From Prostheceraeus crozeri (Eukaryota; Platyhelminthes; Polycladida; Euryleptidae), in assembly GCA_907163375.1 (NCBI GenBank), contig CAJQUW010006825.1, positions 35,931 to 99,930 of the forward strand: a stretch of 64,000 bases of DNA, in the 5' to 3' direction. The notes under the pieces are model-generated. The model had not been told where the DNA came from and ran no database searches. It saw nothing but the letters and a program-made list of their open reading frames with translations. Made by a program: the position numbers and the translations under genes. Shown here in pieces: positions 11,226 to 20,276 of this stretch. Positions within the stretch are counted from its first letter, which is position 1. Every line of letters begins with the position of its first letter.

Positions 11226-12631
11226 TCATGAGAAAGCAAAGGTTTCCGCGCGCATTATGACGTCATCCTCCTAATTTGTTTTTATTACAATCCAAGAGGA
11301 CCTTCTGCGGGGTCGCCTGGAAGCAGTTGCTATTGTTATTTATTTTATAATCCCATAGTAGATTTTTTGAACAACCCAGTGCTTTGTTTAGAACCCTTTC
11401 TCAGAGCTTTAAGAGCCCAATTTTTCATTGTTGTTTCAGACTAATTTATTTTCACTTAAATGTGGATGACATTGCTTCTTCAATTGTATTTGGTTGGATA
11501 ACACTTAAAATCTGAAACTCATTAATGAAGATAAGCAGTGAAGCAGAATAATGCAACATCGTTTATCACATTCGTTGCTCGTTTGATAAGAAGACTGTTA
11601 CTGTGATATTATTTACATTTAGGGTGGGTTTATCAGCGACCAGGTTACACATTACCATCTAATGCAAACACAGTAAAAGACAAATTTGCAGATTAAGTAC
11701 ATGACACTGTTACTCTTTTGCTATACTAAGTGGAAAACTGCTGCAACAGAACTTCGAAGCCGACCACCGGTCTCAGAATGGCGCCGGTCCGACCTTGTTC
11801 ATCAACAAGATATGAATCCTGGTCCTGGGCCTCTCCCAGATCGGATTCACCTTTGAATTAGGCTTCAGAGTTTGTCTTCATGTAGAGCGATAAAATGAGG
11901 ATTAAAATTACTACAGCTTTTTGTGCAAAAATCTAGATGAAACGCCGTTCTGCCATGTGTCAGACTTTTATTTCCCACTTTCATTTCTTGAATGATAAGT
12001 GCCATTCAAGGATGCAGAATGTATCTGTTAAAAAAGTCTTTAGCCTGACCCGACCTAGGTTTGAAGCCAGGTCTCCCAGACAGAGTTAACACTGCTTCAC
12101 AAGGTCAGTGCGCACTACGCAGGTCAAATTCAGCATTAATTAAATAAATATCTCAGACAAGCTAATTGCATTCCGTCGCAATAGATGCTTAGTAGTGCTA
12201 CTGCTGTTAGAAACTATTTTCTGCATCATTGAATAAGGAATCGCGTTAAATAAGGATGTGGTAGTCTCTATTTTTGAACCACCAGTCACTATTCATTTTG
12301 AAGATTGATTACACTCGCATCCTGCTTCTTGCTGTCGTCCTTCTTATGACATACTGTACACAGTTAAGCAAATGAGGATGCGATTATTCTTTGTCAAGGA
12401 TTTACTTAGGCGCTCCATTTTGTAGATTTTCATATTATCCAAATTTCAGTTTCTAGGACCAAAGAATGATCTTGATAATGGGAGTGGGGAGAGCATCAAT
12501 CACATATACACTTTCACATCTCTTGTCTTAATAATCTATCGAAAGATGATTAAAGCCGAGCAAGGGATACATACACTGAGCGTCATAAATTTTCCGTCAA
12601 CTTGAAAATTCATTTGACCTGGTAAGATTCA
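11226..12631. other. Intergenic flank left of the Polinton
   Basis: I see no supported gene. A weak tRNA-like patch (CCTAGGTTTGAAGCCAGG at about 12054-12071) and GC-rich 'GGCGCCGG' sequence at 11785-11795 hint at further degraded repeats. The last six bases (12626-12631, GATTCA) are the target duplication of the Polinton. Confidence 0.5.
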
Positions 12632-13315
12632 AGTAGTAATAAAACGGCGAACACTCGACGGGCGCGCCCCTCTCCCCCTCCCCCCTCTGGAACGACAGAG
12701 GTCTGTCGTGGTGTGCCGGCCAGGTTGGTCGACGTGAACAAAATGTTCGCTGACGTCCCCCCCCCTCTGTGGAACGACAGAGTGTCGTGGTGGACTTGGG
12801 CGACCGCCAGGTTTTGACTTGAGGCTATAGTGTGTTATGATTTTCGTGAAATCTGATGAATGTTGGGTTGAAAATGGGATATGTTTCGAGTGGAAGCAGT
12901 GCTCGGATGGGAAAACGGAGGCCAGATTCGGATTCAGCGTGAAATTCTGCATCTGTATGGTGAATTTGAAAGCAATCGGAGAGAAAAATTTTCGCTGACG
13001 TCCCCCCCTCGGCACCGACCTTCCAACTTTGCTTCTAGTGGACGGATTTTGTCGTGCAATAGCTCGTTTGAAAGCTAAGAGTGAGACAAATTCACTGAAA
13101 GAATCGGCTTGTTCATATCTGCCTTCGTTTAGATGTGAGACGCCATTTAAGATTTTGGGAGATTGGTGAAAAACGACAGAGTTAGAATTTTGGACGTTTT
13201 GGGCTGTAGCGTCAAAACGAAGCATCGGAGAGCAAAACGGATTTCAGATTTGGAATCAGCATGAAATTCTCTATCAACATGGTGAGTTTCAAGTCAGTCG
13301 GAGAGAAAAAATTTT
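12632..13315 (+). repeat. Left terminal inverted repeat of Polinton 1
   Basis: It matches the reverse complement of 42958-44096 once the MITE at 43632-44077 is set aside. It has a GC-rich outer part (CTCGACGGGCGCGCCCC), poly-C tracts, and repeated modules beginning GCTGACGTCCCCCC at about 12749 and 12995 (a third lies just inside at about 13317). TIR ends are where the terminal protein primes replication and where the integrase acts. Long reading frames across it are incidental. Confidence 0.9.
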
Positions 13316-13539
13316 TGCTGACGTCCCCCCCTCGGGAGAGCTAGCTTCGATCTTGGCTTCTAGTGGACGGATTTTGTCGTGCAATAGCTCGTTTGAAAGC
13401 TAAGAGTGAGACAAATTCACTGAAAGAAACGGCTTGTTCCTATCTGTCTTCGTTAAGATGTGAGACGCCATTTAAGATTTTGGGAGATTGGCGAAAAATT
13501 TTGGCGGATTGGTAAACGGAGGCCAGATTTGGAATCAGC

Positions 13540-13695
13540 TTGATGTTTTTGTCCAATGAGGATCGTCATCCAATGAGAATCAAGCATTTCTATATAAATA
13601 GCGAGCCTTCCACAGTGAGAATCATTCCATCATTGAATCACACGAGTGACGGACGCACATTTTCTCTCTCTCTATTCTATTATCCAACTAAAATG
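13540..13695 (+). promoter_or_regulatory. Promoter and ATG leader exon of gene A
   Basis: Two CCAAT boxes (about 13552 and 13570) precede a TATA box, TATATAAATA (13591-13600). A CACAGTGAG initiator-like site lies about 25-30 bp downstream. The leader exon ends with ATG at 13693-13695, directly followed by a GTAAGT donor. The same layout is present in Polinton 2 (TATAAATA at 59566-59573, ATG at 59672-59674), so it is conserved. Confidence 0.75.
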
Positions 13696-14467
13696 GTAAG
13701 TCGCTACTTTCCTCCCTCTCCTCCCTTGAACGTAAACTTAATACAATCTTTTTCATTTTCAGGCATCCACTCCATCTGCTACACTAGTAGGACAAAATGG
13801 CGGTCAAACGTTACAAGGTTCGCTACGATCAGATCATCTACAACTGAGGCCAGTGGAAGAAACAACCAAGGTACATAATCCTACACCGCTACAGCGTAAA
13901 ATTAAACAAGTCTTGCGTTATGACGATCATAGCGTAGTACTCCAAACGGGAATGCTCCCTTCCACGGATGTCAAGATAATGCACAATCAGTATGGGGACT
14001 ACATACTGATCCCCGTGAGTCCGTACATTCGCCGCCAACTTGATATTATTGAGGAGTACGTGACATTAAATATGGACATTCCTACTCCTCTTGCTCAAGA
14101 GTGGAGGGCGAGAGATGACAAGGATACTCCCTATAGAAAGATTTGGGATGGTAATCACATTTGCCTACCGGTATCACATTGGTGCACTTACTATAAGAAG
14201 GAGGGGGATCATTCAATACCCATCAGATGTGATGAGCTCGGAGAAGGTACTTGGGATATCCTTTTCAAAGTGAATGGGCTATATTATGGTCGACACAAGG
14301 ATAATAAAATAGCCTCTCTCTCCATGCATATGGAATCCATCCTATATATTCCAAAACCACCCAACGTGGACGACATAATTGATCAAATCCTTAACAGCAG
14401 TGGTACGAAGCGCAAGTCGGAGAAGAATGCTACCTCAAAACGCAAATCAAAGAAGGAGAATTGCTAG
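13693..14467 (+). CDS. Gene A: conserved Polinton accessory protein, spliced after the ATG
   Basis: The start codon (13693-13695) is followed at once by a 67-bp intron (13696-13762, GTAAGT...TTTTCAG). Exon 2 (13763-14467) continues in phase 0, giving a 235-residue protein that starts Met-Ala-Ser. The frame is open from the first exon-2 base, although internal ATGs could also be used. The middle part is rich in beta-like segments ('YGDYILIPVSPYIRRQL', 'GEGTWDILFKVNGLYYG'), and the tail is a Lys/Arg-rich, nuclear-localisation-like segment. A second copy lies in Polinton 2. I do not recognise the family. An OB-fold DNA-binding role is only a guess. There is no AATAAA before the exonuclease, so the two genes may share a transcript. 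Confidence 0.75.
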
Positions 14468-14501
14468 TCCTTTCCTAACTCTACCCTATGACAATTCGCT
14501 T

Positions 14502-14627
14502 ATGTGCTTTGAGTGTCGTAGACGTGGTCTTATTAGATACATTTTACTTCTTCGTTGCCATCATATCATTTGTGTATTTTGTCGTGAAAAGCATCGATGT
14601 AATTCTTCATTTTGTAATATGTTATAG
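14502..14627 (+). CDS. Small RING-like zinc-binding ORF
   Basis: This 41-residue frame starts at ATG 14502 and has ordered zinc ligands: CFEC, then RCHH, CVFC and a final CNSSFC. The spacing resembles a compact RING/treble-clef finger. It sits between gene A and the exonuclease acceptor. The frame extends upstream to 14379 inside gene A, so the true start could differ or depend on splicing. The corresponding region in Polinton 2 is indel-damaged. RING proteins usually act as E3 ubiquitin ligases; here that is inference. Confidence 0.45.
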   Translation: MCFECRRRGLIRYILLLRCHHIICVFCREKHRCNSSFCNML

Positions 14628-14661
14628 AACGTTTCCTTAGATGTGTAAATTTCCGTTTTAG

Positions 14662-15210
14662 GCTTCTATCATCATTTTTATGGATTGTGAGGGTGAACCT
14701 GTACAGGAGCTCAGTGCTATTGCTATGAACAATTGGACATATCAGATTGTTAGTGTCTATCATCAACATGCCAACTGCGATCCCAATGTTGATCAATGGG
14801 CGAGAAAACACATTCATGGACTTAATCTGAAATATTTGCAAGACTACGGCTTTTCTTGTGACAGTGCTCTTCTTATTGACTTTAAACGATGGTTAGCTGC
14901 TTTCAATGTTATACGCATCTTTTGTAATAATCCTGGTAAGGAGAGGAAAGTATTTCCCAATCTAATCATTGATGACATTTTGCTCCCGCCTTGGGATAGT
15001 AGAGTGAATCAACATTATCATGAAGTCACGAAACGTTTTAAGGATTCGTCTGTTCCTATTTTGTCTGTTCGTTGTAGTAGCTATGTTCATAACCAATGCT
15101 TCTTTCCTCCTTACCTCAACACTGCCAAAGTCCTGTATGGTTATCATTGCTCGCTGTATGATAGTTACCAGCTGTATCTATTTTATCTGTTTCAAACCAT
15201 TGATTTATAA
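14662..15210 (+). CDS. DnaQ/DEDD-like 3'-5' exonuclease
   Basis: A TTTTAG acceptor (ending 14661) opens an exon in frame with ATG 14680. If spliced from an upstream ATG exon, the product again begins Met-Ala-Ser. Landmarks are 'IIIFMDCEGEPVQELSAI' (DxE, Exo I), 'ARKHIHGLNLKYL' (the HGx...L turn typical of DnaQ nucleases) and 'WLAAFNVIRIFCNNP' (Exo II-like strand). A later His/Asp-containing segment could be Exo III. The length of about 176-183 residues fits a stand-alone proofreading or RNase T-like nuclease. AATAAA lies at about 15233. A damaged copy is at 60690-61260. The fold assignment is by motif only. Confidence 0.55.
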   Translation, partial: ASIIIFMDCEGEPVQELSAIAMNNWTYQIVSVYHQHANCDPNVDQWARKHIHGLNLKYLQDYGFSCDSALLIDFKRWLAAFNVIRIFCNNPGKERKVFPNLIIDDILLPPWDSRVNQHYHEVTKRFKDSSVPILSVRCSSYVHNQCFFPPYLNTAKVLYGYHCSLYDSYQLYLFYLFQTIDL

Positions 15211-15297
15211 TGCATGCTTGTTACCGTTATTCAATAAATGTTACTATGAGAAGAGTTGTTGTTTTCATGCAATGGATGGCTTAGATAAAGGGCGATC

Positions 15298-15708
15298 ATG
15301 TCTTTCTCAAATGACTGTGGAACATTACATTTTCATAGGCAAAGTTTAAAAGGAGCTGTTCAAGATTATGCGATAAATTTTCATAAAGATGAGACCGACA
15401 TCGAAGCAGTGGTCGATGATGCTAGCACTCTATTTCTAGAATTAATGAATACATTCTCTGATAGCATTATCATGGCGCGATTAGTTGCGAAAATTAAGTT
15501 TAGTCATTTTGGAAAGGAAGAGGTGGAAAGTCGCTCTTTCCATTTTGCTTCTTATTCAATGGAAGTTGTAGATCACCCCGAAGAATTTTTTAAAAGACAT
15601 ATGATAAAAATTGCTGAACGTCTTAACGCATTTAACCATCATGGTAGCAGTCTAGTGATTGAAGCGATTTCAGATATTCACATTCAACTTTCCATAAAGA
15701 AAAATTGA
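15298..15708 (+). CDS. Unknown Polinton ORF (136 aa)
   Basis: This is an open frame from ATG 15298, just after the AATAAA of the upstream gene. It contains alternating charged and hydrophobic segments and no Cys cluster or signal peptide ('EVESRSFHFASYSMEVVDHPEEFF' region, a beta-rich guess). It is followed closely by the membrane-RING gene. It lies where Polintons carry small virion or accessory genes. I do not recognise the family. Confidence 0.55.
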   Translation: MSFSNDCGTLHFHRQSLKGAVQDYAINFHKDETDIEAVVDDASTLFLELMNTFSDSIIMARLVAKIKFSHFGKEEVESRSFHFASYSMEVVDHPEEFFKRHMIKIAERLNAFNHHGSSLVIEAISDIHIQLSIKKN

Positions 15709-15710
15709 AA

Positions 15711-16034
15711 ATGCAGTGGTACTTGATTGTAGCACAACTGGTTTTCGAGCTATGTCTGCTCACTCTCGAAGTATATTCCTTCTGTACATGCGTCTATTAT
15801 TTAGAAAAGGCTAGCAAATTCATATCTTCAAAAAGACTTGCTATAAACATCAGTAACGGTGAAACTATGTGTTGTGATGTATGTAAGCGAAAGGATGGAA
15901 ATGAAAAGCGCATCTTCAAGAGATGTAAGCATGCTTTTTGTCAACGCTGTTTCATACGTAATTGCGTTCAACTTTGCAAATGTAACCACTGTGATATTGC
16001 TCATTTCGAGTGTCACTTCTGCCGCAATGGTTAG
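15711..16034 (+). CDS. Membrane-anchored RING-finger protein
   Basis: The start ATG at 15711 lies three bases past the stop codon of the previous gene. The N-terminus (residues 1-28) is hydrophobic ('LIVAQLVFELCLLTLEVY') and may be a signal anchor. The C-terminal half is a RING-type finger: CCDVC, then RCKHAFCQRC, then CKCNHC, giving the C-x2-C / C-x-H-x2-C-x2-C / C-x2-C order. A small membrane RING protein could ubiquitinate host proteins, as viral E3 ligases do; that is inference. It ends shortly before the ATPase remnant. Confidence 0.6.
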   Translation: MQWYLIVAQLVFELCLLTLEVYSFCTCVYYLEKASKFISSKRLAINISNGETMCCDVCKRKDGNEKRIFKRCKHAFCQRCFIRNCVQLCKCNHCDIAHFECHFCRNG

Positions 16035-16070
16035 TACCTATGCAAATGTGGTAAAGATAGGTTCAGTCTA

Positions 16071-16455
16071 ATGATGTTGTTGTATTGGATGATCTATTAA
16101 AAGAAAGTAAGAATTCCAAAGATGTTACAGATATGTTCACTCGCGTGGCACATCATAAAAGGTGCTTTATCATCTATATCACACAAATTTTTTTCCTGAT
16201 GGAAAAGAAGCTCGTACACGATACCTGAATACACACTATTATGCTATTTTCAAGAATCCGCGAGATGAAAGTCAATTTGAAATTTTAGCGCGACAAGTTG
16301 CACCCAGAGGATCAAAAGCCTTAATTGAAATTTTTGAAGCAGCTACTGAAAAACCATACGGTTACTTATTCATTGACTTTACGCAAGAGTGTCCGGAAGA
16401 ATTTAGATTTCGAAGTGATATTTTGAAAACTCCCATGATTATCTACAAACTATAA
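16071..16455 (+). pseudogene. FtsK/A32-like packaging ATPase, C-terminal remnant
   Basis: The segment begins in the Walker B strand ('VVVLDDLL'), followed by a sensor-like 'AHHKRCFIIYITQ' segment. It then continues in a shifted frame with 'RTRYLNTHYYAIFKNPRDE', 'LARQ' and 'EKPYGYLFIDF', the conserved tail of Polinton genome-packaging ATPases. A one-base shift lies in the T-run at about 16187-16194. The N-terminal half with the Walker A P-loop is absent: the membrane-RING gene ends at 16034, immediately upstream. The protein could not hydrolyse ATP, so packaging would fail without help. Confidence 0.75.
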
Positions 16456-16469
16456 GTTCTTATTCTCGC

Positions 16470-17144
16470 ATGATTGTTATTCCTCAGGATGAATATGTAC
16501 AATTGACTGCCATGCAGCAAGTAAAGCAACCTCTTGCAAATCAAATGTATAGGAAAGAAATAGATTATCTGCAAAATGTTCACATCAAAGATCCACATCG
16601 TGCTGTATTATTACAATCGGAAACTGTTGAGCAATTGAAAAACTTGAAGAATCAGATGCGTGACCCTGTATCGACTGCTACACCTTTAGCATCTCGCGCA
16701 CAGGCCATATCTCTTTTCAACAGTATTGAACCCCACCTCAATGTAAATGATAGAGGAGAAATCATTACAGATGAAAATAAAGTGATTGATGCTTCACGTT
16801 ATGAAGACTTGATTCAGTATGCGACACGTAGAAAGCGCCGTCAGGACTATGTTCCACCTGGTTGGACATACTTTCTTAAACTATTGAAAAAGCATAATGT
16901 GCCAAAATTTGCTTTGAATAATGAGACATTGAAAGAACTTGATTCAACAGTGGCTACTGCTCCAATGCTTCAGACGATGAAAATGCCAACAAATTGGTTT
17001 AAGACGTCACCTGCTACATCCCCTCCCACACTCACTAAGCAAACAAGAGGAAGAACTCGACGTAGATCTACACCACCACTAAAACTAGTAAAAGGAAAAC
17101 GTAAAACAGCTCCTCCCAAGAAATACATGTTCTCAGACTATTAA
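16470..17144 (+). CDS. Conserved Polinton protein with 'VIPQDEY' start (224 aa)
   Basis: The protein opens with 'MIVIPQDEYVQL', has a helical N-terminal half, a central 'DYVPPGWTYFLKLLKKHNVP' segment, and a basic Ser/Thr/Pro-rich tail ('RGRTRRRSTPP...KRKTAPPKK'). Proteins with this start and a similar 'W..FL..L...N.P' block occur between the ATPase and integrase in invertebrate Polintons, as I recall; their function is unknown. The basic tail suggests a DNA-associated virion component. The frame is intact and is followed one base later by a Cys-rich ORF. Confidence 0.6.
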   Translation: MIVIPQDEYVQLTAMQQVKQPLANQMYRKEIDYLQNVHIKDPHRAVLLQSETVEQLKNLKNQMRDPVSTATPLASRAQAISLFNSIEPHLNVNDRGEIITDENKVIDASRYEDLIQYATRRKRRQDYVPPGWTYFLKLLKKHNVPKFALNNETLKELDSTVATAPMLQTMKMPTNWFKTSPATSPPTLTKQTRGRTRRRSTPPLKLVKGKRKTAPPKKYMFSDY

Positions 17145-17145
17145 T

Positions 17146-17361
17146 ATGAAGCAGATGTGTTGCTTACCATGTAATGAACTGCCGGAGGTGAGTGTCGTTG
17201 TCACTTGCACTTGCTGCGCCAGCTCTCACAATGAACCTCCTAAGCAATGTGAACATGATCGCAAAACCGCTAAAGCTAAATGCTGCAGTTGTTGTAAATG
17301 TAGAAAGGCAAGAAAGCAAAAAGATGAGAAGGAGGAAAAAGAGTCAGTCGTCATCGACTGA
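17146..17361 (+). CDS. Cys-rich small ORF overlapping the integrase
   Basis: It starts one base after the preceding stop (TAATATG) and encodes 71 residues with about 13 cysteines in pairs (CC, C-x-CC, CC-x2-C-x-C...), then a Lys/Glu-rich tail. It overlaps the integrase N-terminus in another frame. Close coupling to the upstream gene and Cys pairing favour a real zinc-binding or secreted-like peptide, but overlap with the integrase frame could also produce it by chance. I do not recognise it. Confidence 0.35.
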   Translation: MKQMCCLPCNELPEVSVVVTCTCCASSHNEPPKQCEHDRKTAKAKCCSCCKCRKARKQKDEKEEKESVVID

Positions 17362-18148
17362 GCGTTTGAAGTCAATCTATTATGATGTAAAACATCCGGC
17401 AGGATTTGCATCGATCAAGAAATTATCAAAAGCGAGTGGTCTTCCACAATCACAAGTGAAACGATGGTTAAGGGGTCAGGCTACCTATACACTCCACAAA
17501 CAAGCGAAAAAGAAGTACCGCACCCGCCATTATATTGTTCATGACATCGATGAACAGTGGCAAGCAGATTTGTGCGATATCGCCTCCATTTCAAAACATA
17601 ACTCGGGCAATAATTTTATTTTAACCGTCATTGATATTTTCTCACGTTATGCGTGGGCTCAACCTTTAAAAACTAAAGAAGGGAAAGGAGTAGCAAAAGC
17701 ATTCCAAACAATTTTTCGAGAAGGTCGCATTCCAAAAAGAATTCAGAGTGATCAAGGAAAAGAGTTTGAAAATCAGCATGTGAGAAGATTATTTGAGAGG
17801 CATGACATTGAGTTGTTTAGTGTAAAGAGTGCTTATAAAGCTGCACTCGTTGAACCTTTTAATCGCACATTAAAAAATCGCTTGTGGCGACATTTTACTG
17901 CCAACTTGACACAAAATTGGACAAAGGTTCTACAAGATACACTCCATGCCTACAATCACTCTATCCATCGTTCTATTGGACTCAGACCAGTAGATGTAAA
18001 TGCTGACAATGTAGATAAAGTGCGCGAATCATTCCAACGTAAACGCACTCATGTGAAAAGTGATGTGAAAATTGGTGATAAAGTTCGTATCTCAAAAGTG
18101 AAAAGTGTTTTTGCTAAAGGGTACCTTCCGAATTGGACAGAGGAGGTA
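17192..18148 (+). pseudogene. Polinton integrase, copy 1, cut by Tc1
   Basis: The protein has an N-terminal region with 'KHPAGFASIKKLSKASGLP' (HTH-like zinc-replacing domain common in Polinton integrases). The catalytic core has Asp in 'WQADLCD', Asp in 'IQSDQGKEF' and Glu in 'AALVEPFNRTL' (33 residues after the second Asp). The usual Arg after this Glu is Pro. The start is uncertain; ATG near 17324 is plausible because the first ~45 residues overlap the Cys-rich ORF. At 18147-18148 (TA) a Tc1 element enters and removes the C-terminal chromodomain. The integrase inserts the linear element with 6-bp duplication. Confidence 0.85.
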
Positions 18149-19990
18149 CAGTTATGGCCAAAAGTCACCGGACACTGACATTTTTATGGATATTAGTTGA
18201 AATATTCGGCGCATCGCTTCGATACTCTAGAATAATATGTTTGTATCACTGCGTCATCTACCAACAGTAGCAAAATTTAAATCAAATTTCATTAACCCAA
18301 CCTTTTTGAGCAAATTTACGTTTTGGCCATAAGTCACCGGACAACCAAAATGTGAACATTCATTATTTTAACTGGTCCATATTTTCTGATGTAGGAACTC
18401 AATTGCTCCTTTGTTTGCTGTTTTCTATTCTTCAAGCACATCATTTTTAATAACCGAAAAAGAAAAAATTCAAATTTCAAATTTGGAAGGGAACGGCGGC
18501 TTGGCCAAAAGTCACCGGACACTTTCTTTATCAGCTTAGTGAAAAACATGTTCTTTAGACCATTTCTGTGATAGGTTATTGTGTTTAATCTAATGGAATC
18601 TTTTCACATGCTAAATAATATCTATGAAAAACATCGTTGTTATGTTAGATTTTTATAAAGTGATAATATTAAAATATGACTTTAAATTAACTAGACCCGA
18701 ACTTATTCAAATGAAATTGATTGGGAAATAAATTTATTTTAAAGTTAATCAAATCTAAGTAGACTGTTATTTGACTGTTTTGTTTAGACTGTTTTGTTTT
18801 GTCTTTGAGAAATCCCCATCTACACCCATTTACTTTGATCTACACAAATCAAAATATCGTTTTATGGAAAAACATTTCTATTAGGTTTCTACATCAGGAT
18901 TCGAAAATAAACAATCCATCACGAATTTCAGTGCCTGGTAGGAAATCCCTTCGCCTGAATCACTGATCTCAGTCGTCGTTGCATGCTGTCAACCAGTTGT
19001 GTGCAAGATGCGGGGGTGATGACATGATGCCAAGCTTGAATGATGGCAGAAATGATTTCTGATTTGGATTTTGGGGCCCTCTCGTAGATTACACGTCCAA
19101 CAACAGCCCAAAGATTTTCAATGGGATTGACATCTGGACTTTGACCAGGCCAATCTTGGATGTGCTCCACCTCGTTCCTTGCGAGCCATTCTTTAATAGT
19201 TTTCGCCCGATGACATGGGGCATTGTCATCTTGAAAAATTGCTCCTCCTTCGGGATAATGATCTTGTCGAGTACGAAGCAGCTCATTCTGGAGAACGTCA
19301 AGATAAACTTTCTGGTTTACCCTCTCACCATTTTCAAATATTCTCAGCCTGCCAACGCCTTTGTTGGAGAAGCATCCCCACACCATCACACTGAGAGGAT
19401 GCTTAGTCGTCGCCATTGTGCACTTTGGTAGGTAGCGTTCTCCGATTCTTCGTCTGACTCTGAGCGACCCTCGATTACCGTGTAGATCAAAGAACGATTC
19501 ATCCGAGAATATCACTCTTTGCCAGTACTCTGGGCCTTTCTCAGCATACTTTTGGGCAAACAAAGCTCTTCTACGCCTTTGAAAGGCATTCACGAAAGGT
19601 TTCTTTGCTGGTCGTCTACAGCTGAAGCCTGCGTGTTGTAGTCGCCTTCCGATGGTTCTCTCATTCATTGAAGCTCCGAAGTCTCCGAGGGTCGCCTTGA
19701 TTTGCTTCGAAGACAAAAATCGATTTTGTTCACAGCGCCGAATAATCACTCTGTCCAGTCTTTCAGATGAACGTCGAGGGCGACCCGTTCGTTTCTTTGT
19801 AGGAGAACCATGACCTGAGGGATTAGCAAGCCAACGACTTCTTATGTCGGAAACTGTTGATTTTGGGACACCCACTTTGACAGAGATTTTGCGAATGGCG
19901 TAGCCTTCTTTCAAGAGAGTCACAATCTCAGATCTCTTCTTCGGTGAGACTTGCTTTCGCATCGGCATCACTTTCGTTAGACGATCACTT
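18149..19990 (-). mobile_element. Tc1-like transposon, right end missing
   Basis: The left end begins CAGTTATGGCCAAAAGTC directly after a TA in the integrase gene. GGCCA[A/T]AAGTCACCGGACA is repeated three times (about 18154, 18324 and 18502), resembling an IR/DR arrangement. The transposase is complete. No matching inverted end exists between 19972 and 21020, so the right terminus has been lost, apparently at the junction with a hAT fragment. Confidence 0.75.
18928..19971 (-). CDS. Tc1-family transposase, intact frame (347 aa)
   Basis: The frame is uninterrupted and of normal Tc1 length. Residues 1-110 hold a bipartite paired-like DNA-binding region ('VSPKKRSEIVTLLKEGYAIRK' and 'KVGVPKSTVSDIRSRW') with a GRPRR-type AT-hook between the two parts. 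Catalytic residues are Asp in 'IFSDESFF', Asp in 'FQDDNAPCH' and Glu in 'SPDVNPIENLW', about 35 residues apart. The intact frame implies a recent insertion into the Polinton, although the missing right end makes this copy immobile by itself. Confidence 0.9.
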   Translation of the reverse strand: MMPMRKQVSPKKRSEIVTLLKEGYAIRKISVKVGVPKSTVSDIRSRWLANPSGHGSPTKKRTGRPRRSSERLDRVIIRRCEQNRFLSSKQIKATLGDFGASMNERTIGRRLQHAGFSCRRPAKKPFVNAFQRRRRALFAQKYAEKGPEYWQRVIFSDESFFDLHGNRGSLRVRRRIGERYLPKCTMATTKHPLSVMVWGCFSNKGVGRLRIFENGERVNQKVYLDVLQNELLRTRQDHYPEGGAIFQDDNAPCHRAKTIKEWLARNEVEHIQDWPGQSPDVNPIENLWAVVGRVIYERAPKSKSEIISAIIQAWHHVITPASCTQLVDSMQRRLRSVIQAKGFPTRH

Positions 19991-20276
19991 CACTTGCACA
20001 GTTCAGTCAACTTTTGAGAATGAAATGATTCAGATTTGTGACATGAACCTTGAATTTGAATTTTGAATCGGAAGTCGAGAGGTAACATAGAAATATGATT
20101 GCTTGTCAGGCGTCTCTCAAGCAAACCTGAAAATTGCAATAACTTAGTCCATAGAAAGCGAATCCCTGAAGGGGTGTAGAGTGCTGTACTGCGGTTTGAC
20201 AGACAAAGCAAAGTTCAAGGTGGGATGCAAAATAGACCATAGAAAGTAGGGTTTGACATATTCCCGAATTTCAAAG

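Noticed and set aside
12629-13225. 198-residue minus-strand reading frame and similar frames at 43216-43758
   Set aside because: They lie wholly in the terminal inverted repeats and only reflect GC-rich, stop-poor repeat sequence.
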